A model generated the notes under the pieces. It saw nothing but the letters and a program-made list of their open reading frames with translations, made no database searches and was not told the origin of the DNA. Positions 52,021 through 63,023 of a stretch of DNA of 64,000 bases are shown one piece after another. The DNA is taken from contig CAJFCJ010000007.1 of the NCBI GenBank assembly GCA_904063045.1, positions 678,819 through 742,818 on the forward strand, written 5' to 3'. The position numbers and the translations under genes are program-made. How positions within the stretch are numbered: the stretch's first letter is position 1; each line of letters begins with the position of its first letter. The stretch is from Dimorphilus gyrociliatus. Lineage: Eukaryota > Annelida > Polychaeta > Dinophilidae.

Positions 52021-54720
52021 TTAACAACCAAATCTTGTTATTTTTTCTAATTGATATTTACAACTCAACATTATAGTTTCACGTACAATACTTAATCTAT
52101 TTTTAAGGCCTTTCTTCAAACGACTAATTGGGTCTACATCCCTAAATTGTCTAGCATCTTTTACTGAATAAATGATGAAACTAAAAAAGCCATAGATGGC
52201 GTAAGCTATTGCCAGTGTTGCCAGGCTATACAACATTATCTTGTGATACTTGACTTGACTATTGGTCTGGGAGAATAGTAAATGGCGAAAGTCATTCATT
52301 CTTGATTCGTACGATTCGCGTATAATTTCTAATTCTTCTTCGCCATTTGCTAAGAATTTTCGTATTGTTTGATAGGTGGTGTTAATACTTAAATAATTGC
52401 GTTCCATTTGACGCGATATTAGAGGCCTAACGATTATAAGTTTCTCTGAAATTTTATCAAGAGTGCAATAGGCTGAAAGTTCATTCAGCCTTATTGAACA
52501 GTTCTTCTCAACAATTGCCAACCTAAGTGTCTCCCATAAACCTTTTTCAGTTATATCGCATTCACTGACAAAGTCATAATTATCGTCACCGATATATTTA
52601 AGAAGATTGTATGATACAACCGCAGTATGCAAGCAACTTAGAAACATTGAGGAAACGAAGGCAAGAACTTTTCCGGTAATTGTTGTTGGTTCTGTTAAAA
52701 TTCTCGTTGTGAAAATATGAAAGACTCCACCCCATAAACCTCCACTATCTTCTGAGAGCTCGTGGGTGGCTAATGCGTTATCAGAGGGCTTAATAATCAA
52801 TAGATTAGGAGATATCACATCAAAGACATGTTTGAAAATGTAATAGATTAAACTACAAGAGGCAGTTATAAACCAGAAAATAGGTTTTTCCATTAAGGAG
52901 GAATTTGGCTCAGTGAATTGAATAGTAACATCTATAGGAGACGATATTACGTAATGTAAATCCGATAATTCTTTACTCCATATAAATTGTAGAACTTTGG
53001 AAAATCCTTTAACCTCTTCAACTCTATCGTCCTCTAAATATTTTATTTCTTCTATTCCAAGACCGTCAGCAACTTCTTTTGCAACGTCGACGAATAAGCC
53101 AGAAATTTTTCCATCTTCCTTTAGCCAAAACGGTTCGTACTAAACAAAAAAAAGTGTACTCTTCCCTTATTTAAGTATCTATATATAAACGTCAATAATA
53201 ATTTATTTATTATACATTAATCACTTTTGGAATGACAACGTAGAGAATTTTTGCAATATCATTTTCCTTGTGCAGTACAACAGACTCATAACTTTCGTTC
53301 TTCTTCTCTAAGAGTTTGCAAGTTTCTTTTGAAAAGTAAAAGTCTGTTGTGAGAGCTGTTTGGAATAGTTTTTCAGTACAATTTTCGACCTAAAATATAG
53401 AATATACGAATATAAATCAATAAAGTCTCCTATTGGATAATTCTATTCAATACTTGATCGCAAATTTCTGGTAGGATTAGCATCAAATTACGTATGTCTA
53501 GCAATAACATTTTATTTAAATCTTGAGACTAAAAGGTGGAAAAATATATTAATTAAACATAGAAATGTTTAAATTTGTTTAGATAAAGAAATATTATAAT
53601 GATATAGTTATATAAATAGAACTTTTTATTTATTCTAACCAGTAAAGTTCTAGTTCCAACTATCCAATGTATATGATTTTCCTTTAAAAATTCGCTCAAT
53701 ATAACTTTTGACATATTCAAATCGGCGTCTAAATAGATGTATGCCTCGTTATTACGTAATTCTTTGTTTAGTTTCTCAACAGTTTTATTAAGATTTATTA
53801 AATCTAGGTGATTTTCAATATGAATAAATTTTATGTCTGTTCTACAATCTTCTATAAGAGTCGAATAGAACATAGCATGTCTATAGGGAAAATTTCTATT
53901 CTCTCCTAAAGTTAATATCTTTTTTGAGATAGATCTTGAAGCGACAACTTGACAAACTACTTTTATTTCTTCTCGTAGAGGTGATAACATCTAGAATACT
54001 TTTTTCTTAAAGCCTATTTCTATATAGGAGTTCGAAACAATAAATTAAGCATACTAACGTTACGAATATTTTCGTGTTTTTCGGGAGAAATGAGTAATAT
54101 CTCTAATTTCTCGTTTCCTATTAATTTCGATAATACAGTTTCAACCATTCTATATTTCTCACTAATTTGGCGACTTATTAATAACAAATTAACTTGTGTA
54201 ACCGTAAAATTCCTTGCTATTAATAGAGTAATATGGAATTCGTATTTGAAATACGATATGCAATCATTTCGTTTAATATTTACCATAATTAGCAGTTTCC
54301 GCTAAACAATCATTCGATTTGCAATTCAATGTCTTGTATTGGCAGTTAGTTTTTAATTTACAAACCAATTTTGCCTTATCTGTGTCGTCGGATAACAGAA
54401 CCTCTGGACAAAAAAAAAATAAATAGCATGAAAAAGAATATTAGAATTAATTATGGATGATGAGCTTATAAAATAGATATTTATATGTATCTCTTACAGA
54501 TAGATTATTGATAGAAAAGAATAACTTAAAAGAGATTAGTAAGATTATGATAAAGAAATAGTAAAATATATAAAAAGAGGAACTTTATATAGAAGAGTCT
54601 ACGCTTTTCTTTTGTAAAAATCTAAACAAAGGAAGGTTAAAAATTAATTGAACCGATTTTATGAGCTTCGACCGCTTTTATCGAAAAAACGAAGAGTAAG
54701 AAACAAGTAAACGAAGGCAT
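52021..54720 (-). CDS. Divergent ionotropic glutamate receptor-like protein
   Basis: Seven exons give about 685 residues. Exons 1-4 are 54720-54654, 54403-54284, 54216-54059 and 53990-53640; two short exons follow (near 53535-53455 and 53390-53225), and a long last exon runs to 52021. Exon 1 encodes a clear signal peptide (FTCFLLFVFSIKAVEA) with a weak but phase-correct GT donor. An amino-terminal-domain-like region follows. Next is a ligand-domain S1 start typical of iGluRs (ILYVVIPKYEPFWLKEDGKI then GLFVDVAKEVADGLG), then a membrane segment (FWFITASCSLIYYIFKHVF) and a re-entrant/third helix (GGLWGGVFHIFTTRILTEP, VLAFVSSMFLSCLHTAVVSY). A divergent S2 and a last helix (YSLATLAIAYAIYGFFSFII) complete it. 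The TM order is that of an iGluR, but the SYTANLAAF gate motif is reduced to SYNLLKYI and the conserved S1 arginine region is shortened. It may not bind glutamate. Confidence 0.72.
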
Positions 54721-55501
54721 AGTCACGTAATATTTTTAATTTATATCTTTATCTATATATATATGGGAAAGTTTAAAACGATGATGGAAACGTCAATTTT
54801 TATTCACCCCGTTACGTCCGCAAGTTCAATGTACTATCTATTCTATTTGATTTGGCCACATCTAGAATTTTTTTTTTCTTTGTCTTCTTTTCCTATCACT
54901 GGCTTTATTTTTTTTTTGTGTGTGTAAAGAGATAAAATATATAAGATAGCGGTAATCCTAGAGTATGATTACTGAAGACGGTTAATAAAAAAAAGAAAGA
55001 AATGAAAAACTGCCGTCATTATAGTGATTATCTGTATTTTTAATCTGACCTATTTACTCTTTAGATAATGAACTCATTGAGCATCACAGATTGCTTATAA
55101 GGTGAGCATAAAACGTGAACAAAAAAGTCATTTTTTAGTGTTTCGATTCCGGCTCTTTAACTCAAGTTTAATACTTAGCTTATCACTACTGATATTATAT
55201 TGAAGAACGACTAGTTATGTCGTTTTAATCCATGTTTTGATGCGTAATGTCTACTGTCGTTCAATACAAGGCTATATTATAGCCTTTTCACTTTTTAAGA
55301 TTTCTCGTTCAATGCCGTTCACGTGACAATTTTGAAAGTTTACCGATTACAAGGCGCGAACCTCAGCAGTCTATATATATATTGGCGGTAGGTAATGATC
55401 AACAAACACCTTCCCTTCCTTTTTCTACATATTGACATTTTCTACATGTTTATACTGTTCTATTTGTCCAACGGCAGTCTGCTGCAGTTTTCTCCGAGGC
55501 G
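54721..55501. promoter_or_regulatory. Divergent intergenic region iGluR-like / CNBD gene
   Basis: 781 bp between divergent starts. It contains TCACGTGA at 55319-55326 about 180 bp before the CNBD start, and poly-T and TA stretches near 54750 and 54860-54930. No exon is supported. Confidence 0.4.
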
Positions 55502-58437
55502 ATGGCCGCAAACTATGAGAAAGTGACTGATATTTTAGCTAAAGCGCCGGATAAAAGAAACGATTTTGAATTATCCAATTTGGTAGGATGGTTCAAGCAA
55601 AAGTGCAATCTCTTCCAGAAGCTTCGTTCCGGTAAGTGAATAGAAAAGTTATTTTTAATCTTCGTTTAATTTATAATTGATAGTTTTCAATTTCTTCTTT
55701 TATTCTCTCAATATTTTCTTCACACTATATCATTTTCACAACTCTATCATTGACTTTACTCTTTACTCCACCCCCGTAGCATTGTTGTTGATTATTGTTC
55801 TTTTACTAAAGAACAAAAAAAGGAAGACAACTGCTGAAGTATATTTTATTTCTTTTGGTCAAGAACAAAAGATTATTTGTTTAGTTTAAATATCTATCGA
55901 TTCTTGTCAAAATATTTGATTGGCAAAAAAAAAATCAATAAGTCATTATTGCAGATATGCTAGTTGACGTTTTGAAAAACTGCCAATTTGTTTCGAAGAA
56001 GAAGGACGAAGTAATTATCAAACAAGGAGAATTAGGAGATTGGTAGATATATATATATATATATCTATATATATGTAAAGATTATTACTAATCTTTTTTC
56101 TATTCTTCCACTCGTTCCAAACCAATATTAACGACCAATTAGCATGTATATTTTGATTCGTGGGAGAGTTACTATTTACATTCAATATCAAAATCAAGCT
56201 GGTAATGACGGGGAAGAAAAATCAAATTCGCAACCATCAAATGCTAGCGAAAACATTCGTCAACAACTTGGTACACTCGTTACACACTTAGGTACACTTT
56301 TATTCACTTTTTGAGCCCTAAAATCTGATAAAAATTTATAAAATTTTAATAATAGACCAAGGCGCAACGTTTGGCGAAATGGCCCTTATCTCTGAAGATT
56401 GCATTAGGACAGCATCTATAATAATTACAGAACCCGCTGATTTAATAGTAGTTGATCGAGAATTATATAATCGATCTGTTAAAGAAGTTTTGCATAAAGA
56501 ATTTGAAGATAAGAGAAATTTTATTGCCAACAATCCGCTCTTCAATAATTGGCCACCAAAGTATAAAAACTTTTTCTTTTCTTTTGGGTCAATTAGGGCC
56601 TATACTTAAAAGATTTATATCTAATATGTTGTTTTTCCGTCTCTTTACTTTTATTAACTACTCCCCTAAGGTATAAAAAACATTTATCAATGGCACTACA
56701 AAAAGAAGTTCTACCTTACGATTTTGTTCTAAGTAAACAAGGGGATAAAGTTGAGGCAATCTACTTTATACTTAGGTAATATCTAAAAGAGAATTTCATA
56801 TTTTTTATAACACGTAATAAATATATAATCATAACTTTTTTATTTATTTTATTATCTTCAAAATTTTTTTGTCCCATCTTTATTCTTTGATAATTTACAA
56901 TCTAGCGGTGAGGTTAAACAAACTGTGGAACCTGTACAACATAAAAGCCAATTTCCTAAATTACCGTTGGATGATGATGAAATAACTACTCTAAATAAGA
57001 ATAAGGATGACGAAGACGCTATAGAAGACTTAATAAGGTTCGATTAATTATAGATATTGAAATATGAACGAAGGCCTATCTAGACAAGTAAATAACTTCT
57101 ACAAATATAGTATATTTTCTCTCTTTATATTGAAAAGGACAATGTCCGGGAGTATAGCTTCGGTTAATTGCCAAAGTGGATTTCGTAAAAGGAAACCCAG
57201 TAAGAAGCAAACTCAGGAAGTGTGTCTCCTCGGTGTAAATCAAACAGTTGGTGACGTAGAAGTTTTGCTCGATTTACCCACATTCGTTCAGACATCGATA
57301 ACGACTCAACGATCGGAAGTTCTAGTTTTAGAGATGCGCCACTTTGAAAGGCTATTGACAAAAAGGAATCCAAAGACAATAGATATTATGAGACAAGATT
57401 TACAGTGGAAGCTTGTATCACGCATGTCGAAATACTTATTGCGGCACGTTCCCCTTTTCCGGGTTATTATTAGTAAGGCGGAAGAGTATAATAGAATAAA
57501 GGCGGAGAAGATGGAGGCTAGGCACAGTAATAGGGAAGAAAAAATCAAAGCTGCCCCTGCTGGTGTTAATTTTGATAGTTTTATACCGCCTAGAGGTCCC
57601 GTTATAGATCTATACGGACCAGGTACAGTCTTTCACAGAATACGTCAAAAAGAAAATGCGCGTCTGCTTAGGGAAAGTAGGAGAAGGACAACGACATCAA
57701 ATAGTATATCTGGTAACCAAATGCAAAATAACATGATGATTAACTCATCCTCTCCAACAACATCTCAAGCTCCTCAATTTGTTGATCATTACACAAGTGA
57801 TCCTGTACTATCAAATTTAGAAAATCGAATAGGAGCTTGGATGAAGAATGAAAATTCTAATGTTAAAGGAAATATGCGAGTAATCCGACTTCAACGATCC
57901 CAAGCTCAGGTTAGCGTTCTTGTTTACTTATTTTTTCCAAAGGTTAATTTTTGACTGTCCTTCTAAAACAACATTTTAATCGTTTTAAATCGATTTAACG
58001 TCCGATAGATGTCACCAAATACTACTACAAATCCAAACGCAACCGTCGTAATTAGGACACCTTATCGCGATAATCCCACAACATTATCCCCAACTGCTTC
58101 AACTGAGGATGTCTTCCAGGGACAATCATGGGTAAGCGCAGGAAAATTGTGTAAAACTATCGTATACGTTCTAGTAGGCCTATAGACATTTCTTTTAAAA
58201 TCATTGACGTCGCTTAGGCAACAACGCAAGCGCTTGAAGGCGGGTAAGTTAACTTGGCTTGTCGTGTAACACAGTGTTTTCAAACACACTAACTTGTTAA
58301 CGTTGCCTTGTACCTTACATTCCAAACACAGCTACCGCCTTACTATGTTTTCCTTTCTATTTAAAATAGATTATTAAGTGTTTTTTTGTATGCAATTACG
58401 CAGGTCTGAAGAGCAAATGGTACGCGTAGAAGTTTAG
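55502..58437 (+). CDS. Protein with two cyclic nucleotide-binding domains (CNBD1/2-like)
   Basis: Ten exons (55502-55631, 55955-56042, 56143-56291, 56356-56560, 56671-56775, 56906-57037, 57138-57909, 58009-58131, 58218-58243, 58404-58437) join exactly in frame to 587 residues. Domain 1 (about residues 35-180) begins LVDVLKNCQFVSKKKDEVII and contains the phosphate-binding cassette GATFGEMALISED plus RTAS, so the key Glu and Arg are kept. Domain 2 (about 190-340) starts KKHLSMALQKEVLPYDFVLS and has VGDVEVLLDLPTFVQTS, where the Arg is lost. The C-terminal third is basic, then Ser/Asn-rich. There are no transmembrane helices or kinase domain, so it is neither a channel nor a PKA/PKG catalytic chain. 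It most resembles CNBD2-type proteins linked to sperm function, but the exact orthology is unsure. Confidence 0.78.
56046..56076. repeat. (AT)n repeat in CNBD intron 2
   Basis: TATATATATATATATATCTATATATATG-like sequence starting right after the intron donor. Confidence 0.75.
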
Positions 58438-58643
58438 AAAAGTCCTGAAATCAGTTTATTTTTTTAAAAAAAAAAAATAATAAAGAAAAAAAAAGAGAGA
58501 CATTATATGTGTTACAATTTGTACCCATTATTTTAGACTTATGTATGTAAATTATGAATATTTAATATACACACTTATTTATTTATTATTTGTTTATACT
58601 TTTAAAAGTTGAATAAATAACGACTGTAAAAAGTTTCTCGATT
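58438..58643. other. Convergent 3' gap CNBD / orphan basic protein
   Basis: 206 bp, AT-rich, with poly-A and ATTAAA/AATAAA-type words; probably the two 3' UTRs. Confidence 0.5.
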
Positions 58644-59099
58644 CTAAGATGATTCTGCATTAAACTCACATTCTACAGGGTTAGAGTCCAGCCAACTTTT
58701 AACAAGGTCCGTAGAAGTGAGTTTCTTTGCACTTAAACTACTTAATATATTAGCTAGAGGGATAGGTCCGGGTTTTGCTGATGCTAAACGTCTTGTCTGA
58801 GTTGTAGGTAAATTTGTTGCCTTTGCTGGAGGAGGTCTTGGCTTATATCGTCTCTCTTTGGGTACAACGCACGGTGGTAGAGTTACTCTAATATTAGGGT
58901 AAGATCCGTCCAGTGACCTTATATTTATTCGTATATCCTTCTTCGCAGAACCAGTCTCTAATAACTTCCGTAGTTCACTGACTGTCATACTTCTTGTAAA
59001 CAGAGGTTTCTGTTTAGGAGAGTAAGTAGCCGATTTATTTAATGAATTGGCCAAACATTCCCGGGCCCTCTGTAGCTTGGGAGCACCAACGTTGGTCAT
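58644..59099 (-). CDS. Orphan basic protein, 151 residues
   Basis: A single open frame from an ATG (59097-59099) to a stop at 58644, with no intron needed. I do not recognise the family. The sequence is rich in Lys, Arg, Ser and Pro. It has a likely helical stretch SMTVSELRKLLETGSAKKD, a beta-like segment INIRSLDGSYPNIRVTLP, a proline-rich RYKPRPPPAKATN, and a C-terminal amphipathic part IPLANILSSLSAKKLTSTDL then KSWLDSNP. No signal peptide or membrane helix is seen. The codon content (few A/T-only codons, even amino acid use) argues that it is real rather than a random frame in AT-rich DNA. The gene lies between the CNBD 3' end and the GPCR 3' end; it could also be the last exon of a longer gene, although the frame starts cleanly with ATG. 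Confidence 0.6.
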   Translation of the reverse strand: MTNVGAPKLQRARECLANSLNKSATYSPKQKPLFTRSMTVSELRKLLETGSAKKDIRINIRSLDGSYPNIRVTLPPCVVPKERRYKPRPPPAKATNLPTTQTRRLASAKPGPIPLANILSSLSAKKLTSTDLVKSWLDSNPVECEFNAESS

Positions 59100-59311
59100 C
59101 GTCTTTCACGCGAGTCCAAAGCCGACTGAAAAGTGACAGGGGTAAAAAAAAAGACAGGGAGAAAGGGGGAGAGTGTCGGTGACAACAGCCTGTAAAGAAT
59201 AATCAATGATCGGGAGCTGATCGATCAGCTTTTTTAGATAATGCAACTCTTCTTATTGTTCGCTAATGTCGATCGAATGACATTAATTTTTACCCACCGG
59301 GTGCTTTTTCT

Positions 59312-60903
59312 TTACTTTTCATCGACGCTAGAGAGCGCAATTCGTCTGCAGAATCTGTTCAAATTTCTACCAAAACGACTGGCCAAAAGGCGTAAACCCG
59401 TTCGAAAAGGTTTGTCAAAAGCTGTCGAGAGAGAAAACAATAAAACATTAAAATTAACTATTCTTGTTTGTATACAATAAATCCTCTTAGGGTTGTATAA
59501 CTAACCAGAATAGATAAGAAAGTTGATAGCAAAATTCAAGTTATAAATTATATGAAATACTTCTGTCCAAGTAACGTATTCATTAACAAGCAAAGAATGC
59601 AATTGATATATTGCTTTAGGTAGATACAAGAAAACGGAGACTGATGAAAAAATTAACATTCCACGGGCGCTCCTCCTTCCTTTTAACGCCCTCTGTCGCA
59701 TTAGAATTGAGTGAGACTTATTCTCCGGATCAGATGTTGATTCGTTAGCAGATTTAAAGCGGATACGGACGCCTTCATCTGACGAGGAAACTTGTATTCT
59801 TTTATTTAAATCAAAAACTCCATTTGCTTTTTTTTGTGCCTTTTTGAAGAAGTGAAAAAGGAGAAAAGAAGAAAAGAAAGAAAAGGAAAAAAATAAAAAA
59901 AAAATTCAATTAAAAATTAAAAATAAATACAATAATAAAAAATTATGTAAATAACTTTGTATTAATAAAAGAAAGAGATCCTAAAATAGATCCCTGTTTC
60001 CAAGTACCTGATGGAGTTTAAAAAGAATCTTCGCGTTTAGAGTCAATATACAAATAGCCGGAAGCAGAATGGTAATGAAAGTAGAACATGTAGTTAAATA
60101 AACGTGTAATTCGAAGTATCTCGCATAAGTCATACAGACTGGCTCATTGTCTGTAAAGCTGTGAAAAAAAGGGAGAAAAGAAACAATGCATACTAGTTGT
60201 GATTGTGAATTGATTAGCTATTCTATAAAGCTTAATTATTATCGTGTGATATTGTTTTTAATTAGTGCTGAGTCGTAATATAGAAAAGAAAATAACATAC
60301 TTGACGACTCCTGACGTCCAGAAGTGCCATATAAATAATATACATCCTAAAAATACCGTTGTTAAAGTCGTTGTTAAAGCAGTTTTTCGGCTAGCACAAG
60401 AGCAACATGTTTTACGTCGTTCATAAACTATCATATATCTATTGGAGGAAAAAATAACTAACCGACACTCTTCCATAGTAAGAATATACTAAAAGAGAAA
60501 AAAATTCTGTTTTAAATTACCTTTCAAACGTACACAGTACAATCAACCACACGCTCACAAATGACAAGAAATTAAAAGAATAGACAAGAACTTGGCACCC
60601 GCCAGATCTTCTGAAAACAATAACGGATGGATCTAGCCATTCTATCCAAAAAACTGTTAAAGCCACTAAATATCCAAAATCGGCCAATGATAAAGTTGAA
60701 AGATATATTGGAGAGCTCAGTCTATGCTGATGAGTAAACGCAAAGACACAAAACGATAGGAAGTTACCTACAAGTCCACCAAGTATTATTATCGGTGTCA
60801 ATATTATATTTGCCATACGACTGGGCGTAAAACTTTTCAAGCCTATGTCACCAAAGCCAGTAACATTATAAAAATTAGAAACATTTGTTGCTGTCGCTGA
60901 CAT
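59312..60903 (-). CDS. Class A (rhodopsin-like) GPCR, probable peptide receptor
   Basis: Five exons give about 375 residues. TM1 has GGLVGNFLSFCVFAF (the GN motif), TM2 LSTLSLADFGYLVAL (LAD). TM3 starts after a conserved Cys and ends FERYMIV across an intron, an ERY version of DRY. TM4 is TTVFLGCILFIWHFW with the Trp, TM5 lies in exon 3, and TM6 is LIFSSVSVFLYLPKAIY. TM7 is HIIYNLNFAINFLIYS (an NxxxN..Y variant of NPxxY). The last exon (59421-59312) is short: joining it at the donor 59505 keeps frame and adds helix 8 and a basic tail (AFDKPFRTGLRLLASRFG to ALSSVDEK). Asn-linked glycosylation sites lie near the N-terminus (NVS, NVT). The layout resembles invertebrate FMRFamide/peptide-type receptors. 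The ligand cannot be told from the sequence. Confidence 0.85.
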
Positions 60904-61597
60904 CTCAGCACACTGACGTCGGTAGAGACGGTAGGCGTCGCTTAAAAATCTCGAACATCTCTACGACCTTCAAACAGAATTATCATTTAATCAGCTTTTT
61001 CTATAGTCATACTGCCTCCAAATAAAACGTAATAATCAAAAAGCGGAACTATAAATATAAATGTAAATTGAGAGACGCCAACGTAGTTTGTAATACTCTC
61101 ATGGAAAATTTTTGTTTCTTATGGAGACAAATGAAGTTTTAAAGCAAGCATAAGCACTTCAGGAAGTCTCATAAACGCAACACGTTTCAAATTAAATTTA
61201 ATTTCTAATGTTTCGCTGGAATTAATTCTTGTTACGAGCTAATTTAATCGCTTTCAATATTATATTGTTTTACCATAAAGAAGAGGAAGAGAAATTGAAA
61301 AGATATAGAAAAAGAATGGTAAATGGGGAAAGAGTTGTTTTAAAGCACTATAAATCAGTACCTCTTTTTAATTTTTAAGTAAGAAATTTGTAAAGGTAGG
61401 AAAAACAAGGAACAAAAAAAAAAGAACAGAAAGAATTTCTTTCTATTATTATTATTATATATTTTTTTTTATTGTAAAATTTTTTTTGTTATTTTTTTTA
61501 TACAATTTTGGGTAACACAGCACCCGCAATGTTACAGTTTGCGCAAGAATACTTTCTTAGTCTTTTTTTCTTTCACTGAAGCATTTTTCTTGGGTTG
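60904..61597. promoter_or_regulatory. Intergenic region GPCR / DCUN1D (same strand)
   Basis: 694 bp holding the GPCR promoter side and the DCUN1D 3' UTR. It has poly-T/A runs near 61410-61500 and no supported exon. GACGTC words occur just upstream of the GPCR start (near 60915), without a full CRE. Confidence 0.4.
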
Positions 61598-62752
61598 CTA
61601 AGATCCATTACCTGTTTGTACAATAGGTTTTGCATACTCTACAAAGTCGTCGATCAATACTGGCCAAGCTCCTGTTCATTGCAGTTAAATTTTTAATTTA
61701 ATATTTCAATATACATATATCTTTATATGCTTTATTAATCACCTTCTTCGTCGTAATTTGACATTTGATCGTCGATCTGATTGCTAAAATCCAACAGTAA
61801 ATTCCAGGTATCTTTTGGGATTGAACATTTATGATGCTCCTAAAATTTGTAGTTATTAAATGAGAGAACTTTTTAATATTTTAGAAAGGTGTTTTTACCT
61901 GCAGAAATTTAATCCATAAATTAAGAAATTTAAAATTTCCCGACATAACGATGTTCCAGTAAGCTATTGCCATATTTAGATCTAAGTAATATTTTGATTA
62001 AATAAAAGTTACCAGTTTTTTTATAAACAGTATACCTAAACCCTTTTGTCCTTCGTTTTTAGCGTAATTAAAAGTGAAGTGGTAAAAATCTCTAAAATTG
62101 TTCGGATCCTTTATGTCGTTTTCTAACGTAGAGCATCTGTTGCGTAACTTCTCTAGGGAATCACATCTGAAAATCCAGGAAATTCCGTGAAAACTTTCTC
62201 AGAGAATAGCAGCAAATAAAATAAATACTGTAAGTGGTATAAGCCATCAACGAATTCCTCCCTTGTGAATTCGCACTGTTTACTGGCTTTTAATTTCCAT
62301 GCTAGTATTAAAACAGTACGGGACTCAGGATTTAACTGTAAATCCCCCAGCAACCGAAGCATGCCTTCTGCGGTAATTTTTTGAGGATTATCCTCCCGAG
62401 GATCTGCAAAAAATGTTCATAAACGTCGATCTAAATTCATGTCAAGAATCTCTTACCTTTGTATTTGCTAAATATACTTTCTATCTTTTTTTTATCTGAT
62501 GTATTTTTATAATTCGTTTCTGCCTTATTATAACGCTCGGGAAACTGGAAAAAATTGTCCACAGCTAAATCCAATTTCCAATCATGAGCACTTAAGCAAG
62601 TGATTGCGCTTTTTTCGTTAGACTGAGTGAAAGAGCAGAATTGCTTCACTTTTTCTTTTTGTGAGTTTCTTAATTTATGCTGAAAGTCATCGAAATAGAT
62701 CAAATTTTCCAAACCCTTTGGAATCGTTATTTAGATGGAAAAATCTTACCAT
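61598..62752 (-). CDS. DCUN1D1/2: DCN1-like protein (defective in cullin neddylation)
   Basis: Seven exons (62752-62750, 62679-62457, 62403-62229, 62166-62036, 61981-61899, 61839-61743, 61671-61598) give exactly 261 residues, matching human DCUN1D1 (259). DCN1 proteins help UBE2M load NEDD8 onto cullins and so activate cullin-RING ubiquitin ligases. An N-terminal UBA domain ([37 protein letters not shown]) is followed by the potentiating-neddylation domain ([59 protein letters not shown]). It ends with the family text [20 protein letters not shown], whose DAD-patch Asp residues are kept. The first coding exon is just the ATG (62752-62750), followed at once by a GTAAGA donor. The gene is divergent from MCM7, 271 bp away. 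Confidence 0.95.
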
Positions 62753-62911
62753 GTTCAGGAAGGTTCAGAAAGTAGAAAATCTCCTACGTCACATCCGGTA
62801 TTAGGAAATCCTCGCTAATTCGTATAAAAATGTACAATTCTAAGGATTATTTATCTTTTATTTTGGCAAGTTATCTGTAAAAAGATTTTTTTTTTACTAA
62901 AACAAGTTTCC

Positions 62912-62923
62912 GGTCACGTGACC
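62912..62923. promoter_or_regulatory. Palindromic E-box GGTCACGTGACC
   Basis: 12-bp perfect palindrome around CACGTG, of USF/MYC/TFE type, 20 bp upstream of the E2F site. It may serve both divergent genes. Confidence 0.55.
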
Positions 62924-62942
62924 ACATAGCGTCAATAAGTAT

Positions 62943-62954
62943 TTTGGCGCCAAA
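62943..62954. promoter_or_regulatory. E2F site (TTTGGCGCCAAA)
   Basis: A perfect 12-bp palindrome containing the E2F core TTTGGCGC in both directions, about 70 bp upstream of the MCM7 start codon. MCM genes are classic E2F targets at the G1/S transition, so a function is likely. Confidence 0.75.
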
Positions 62955-63023
62955 GTACGGCAGCGAGTGAATATTCATTTTACCACCTAAAATCTAACGT
63001 TTAACGATTTGATTTTACAAGCA

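Larger units (their letters stand above)
62753..63023. promoter_or_regulatory. Divergent promoter DCUN1D / MCM7
   Basis: 271-bp shared upstream region with a palindromic E-box GGTCACGTGACC (62912-62923) and an E2F palindrome TTTGGCGCCAAA (62943-62954), ahead of the MCM7 start at 63024. Confidence 0.7.
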
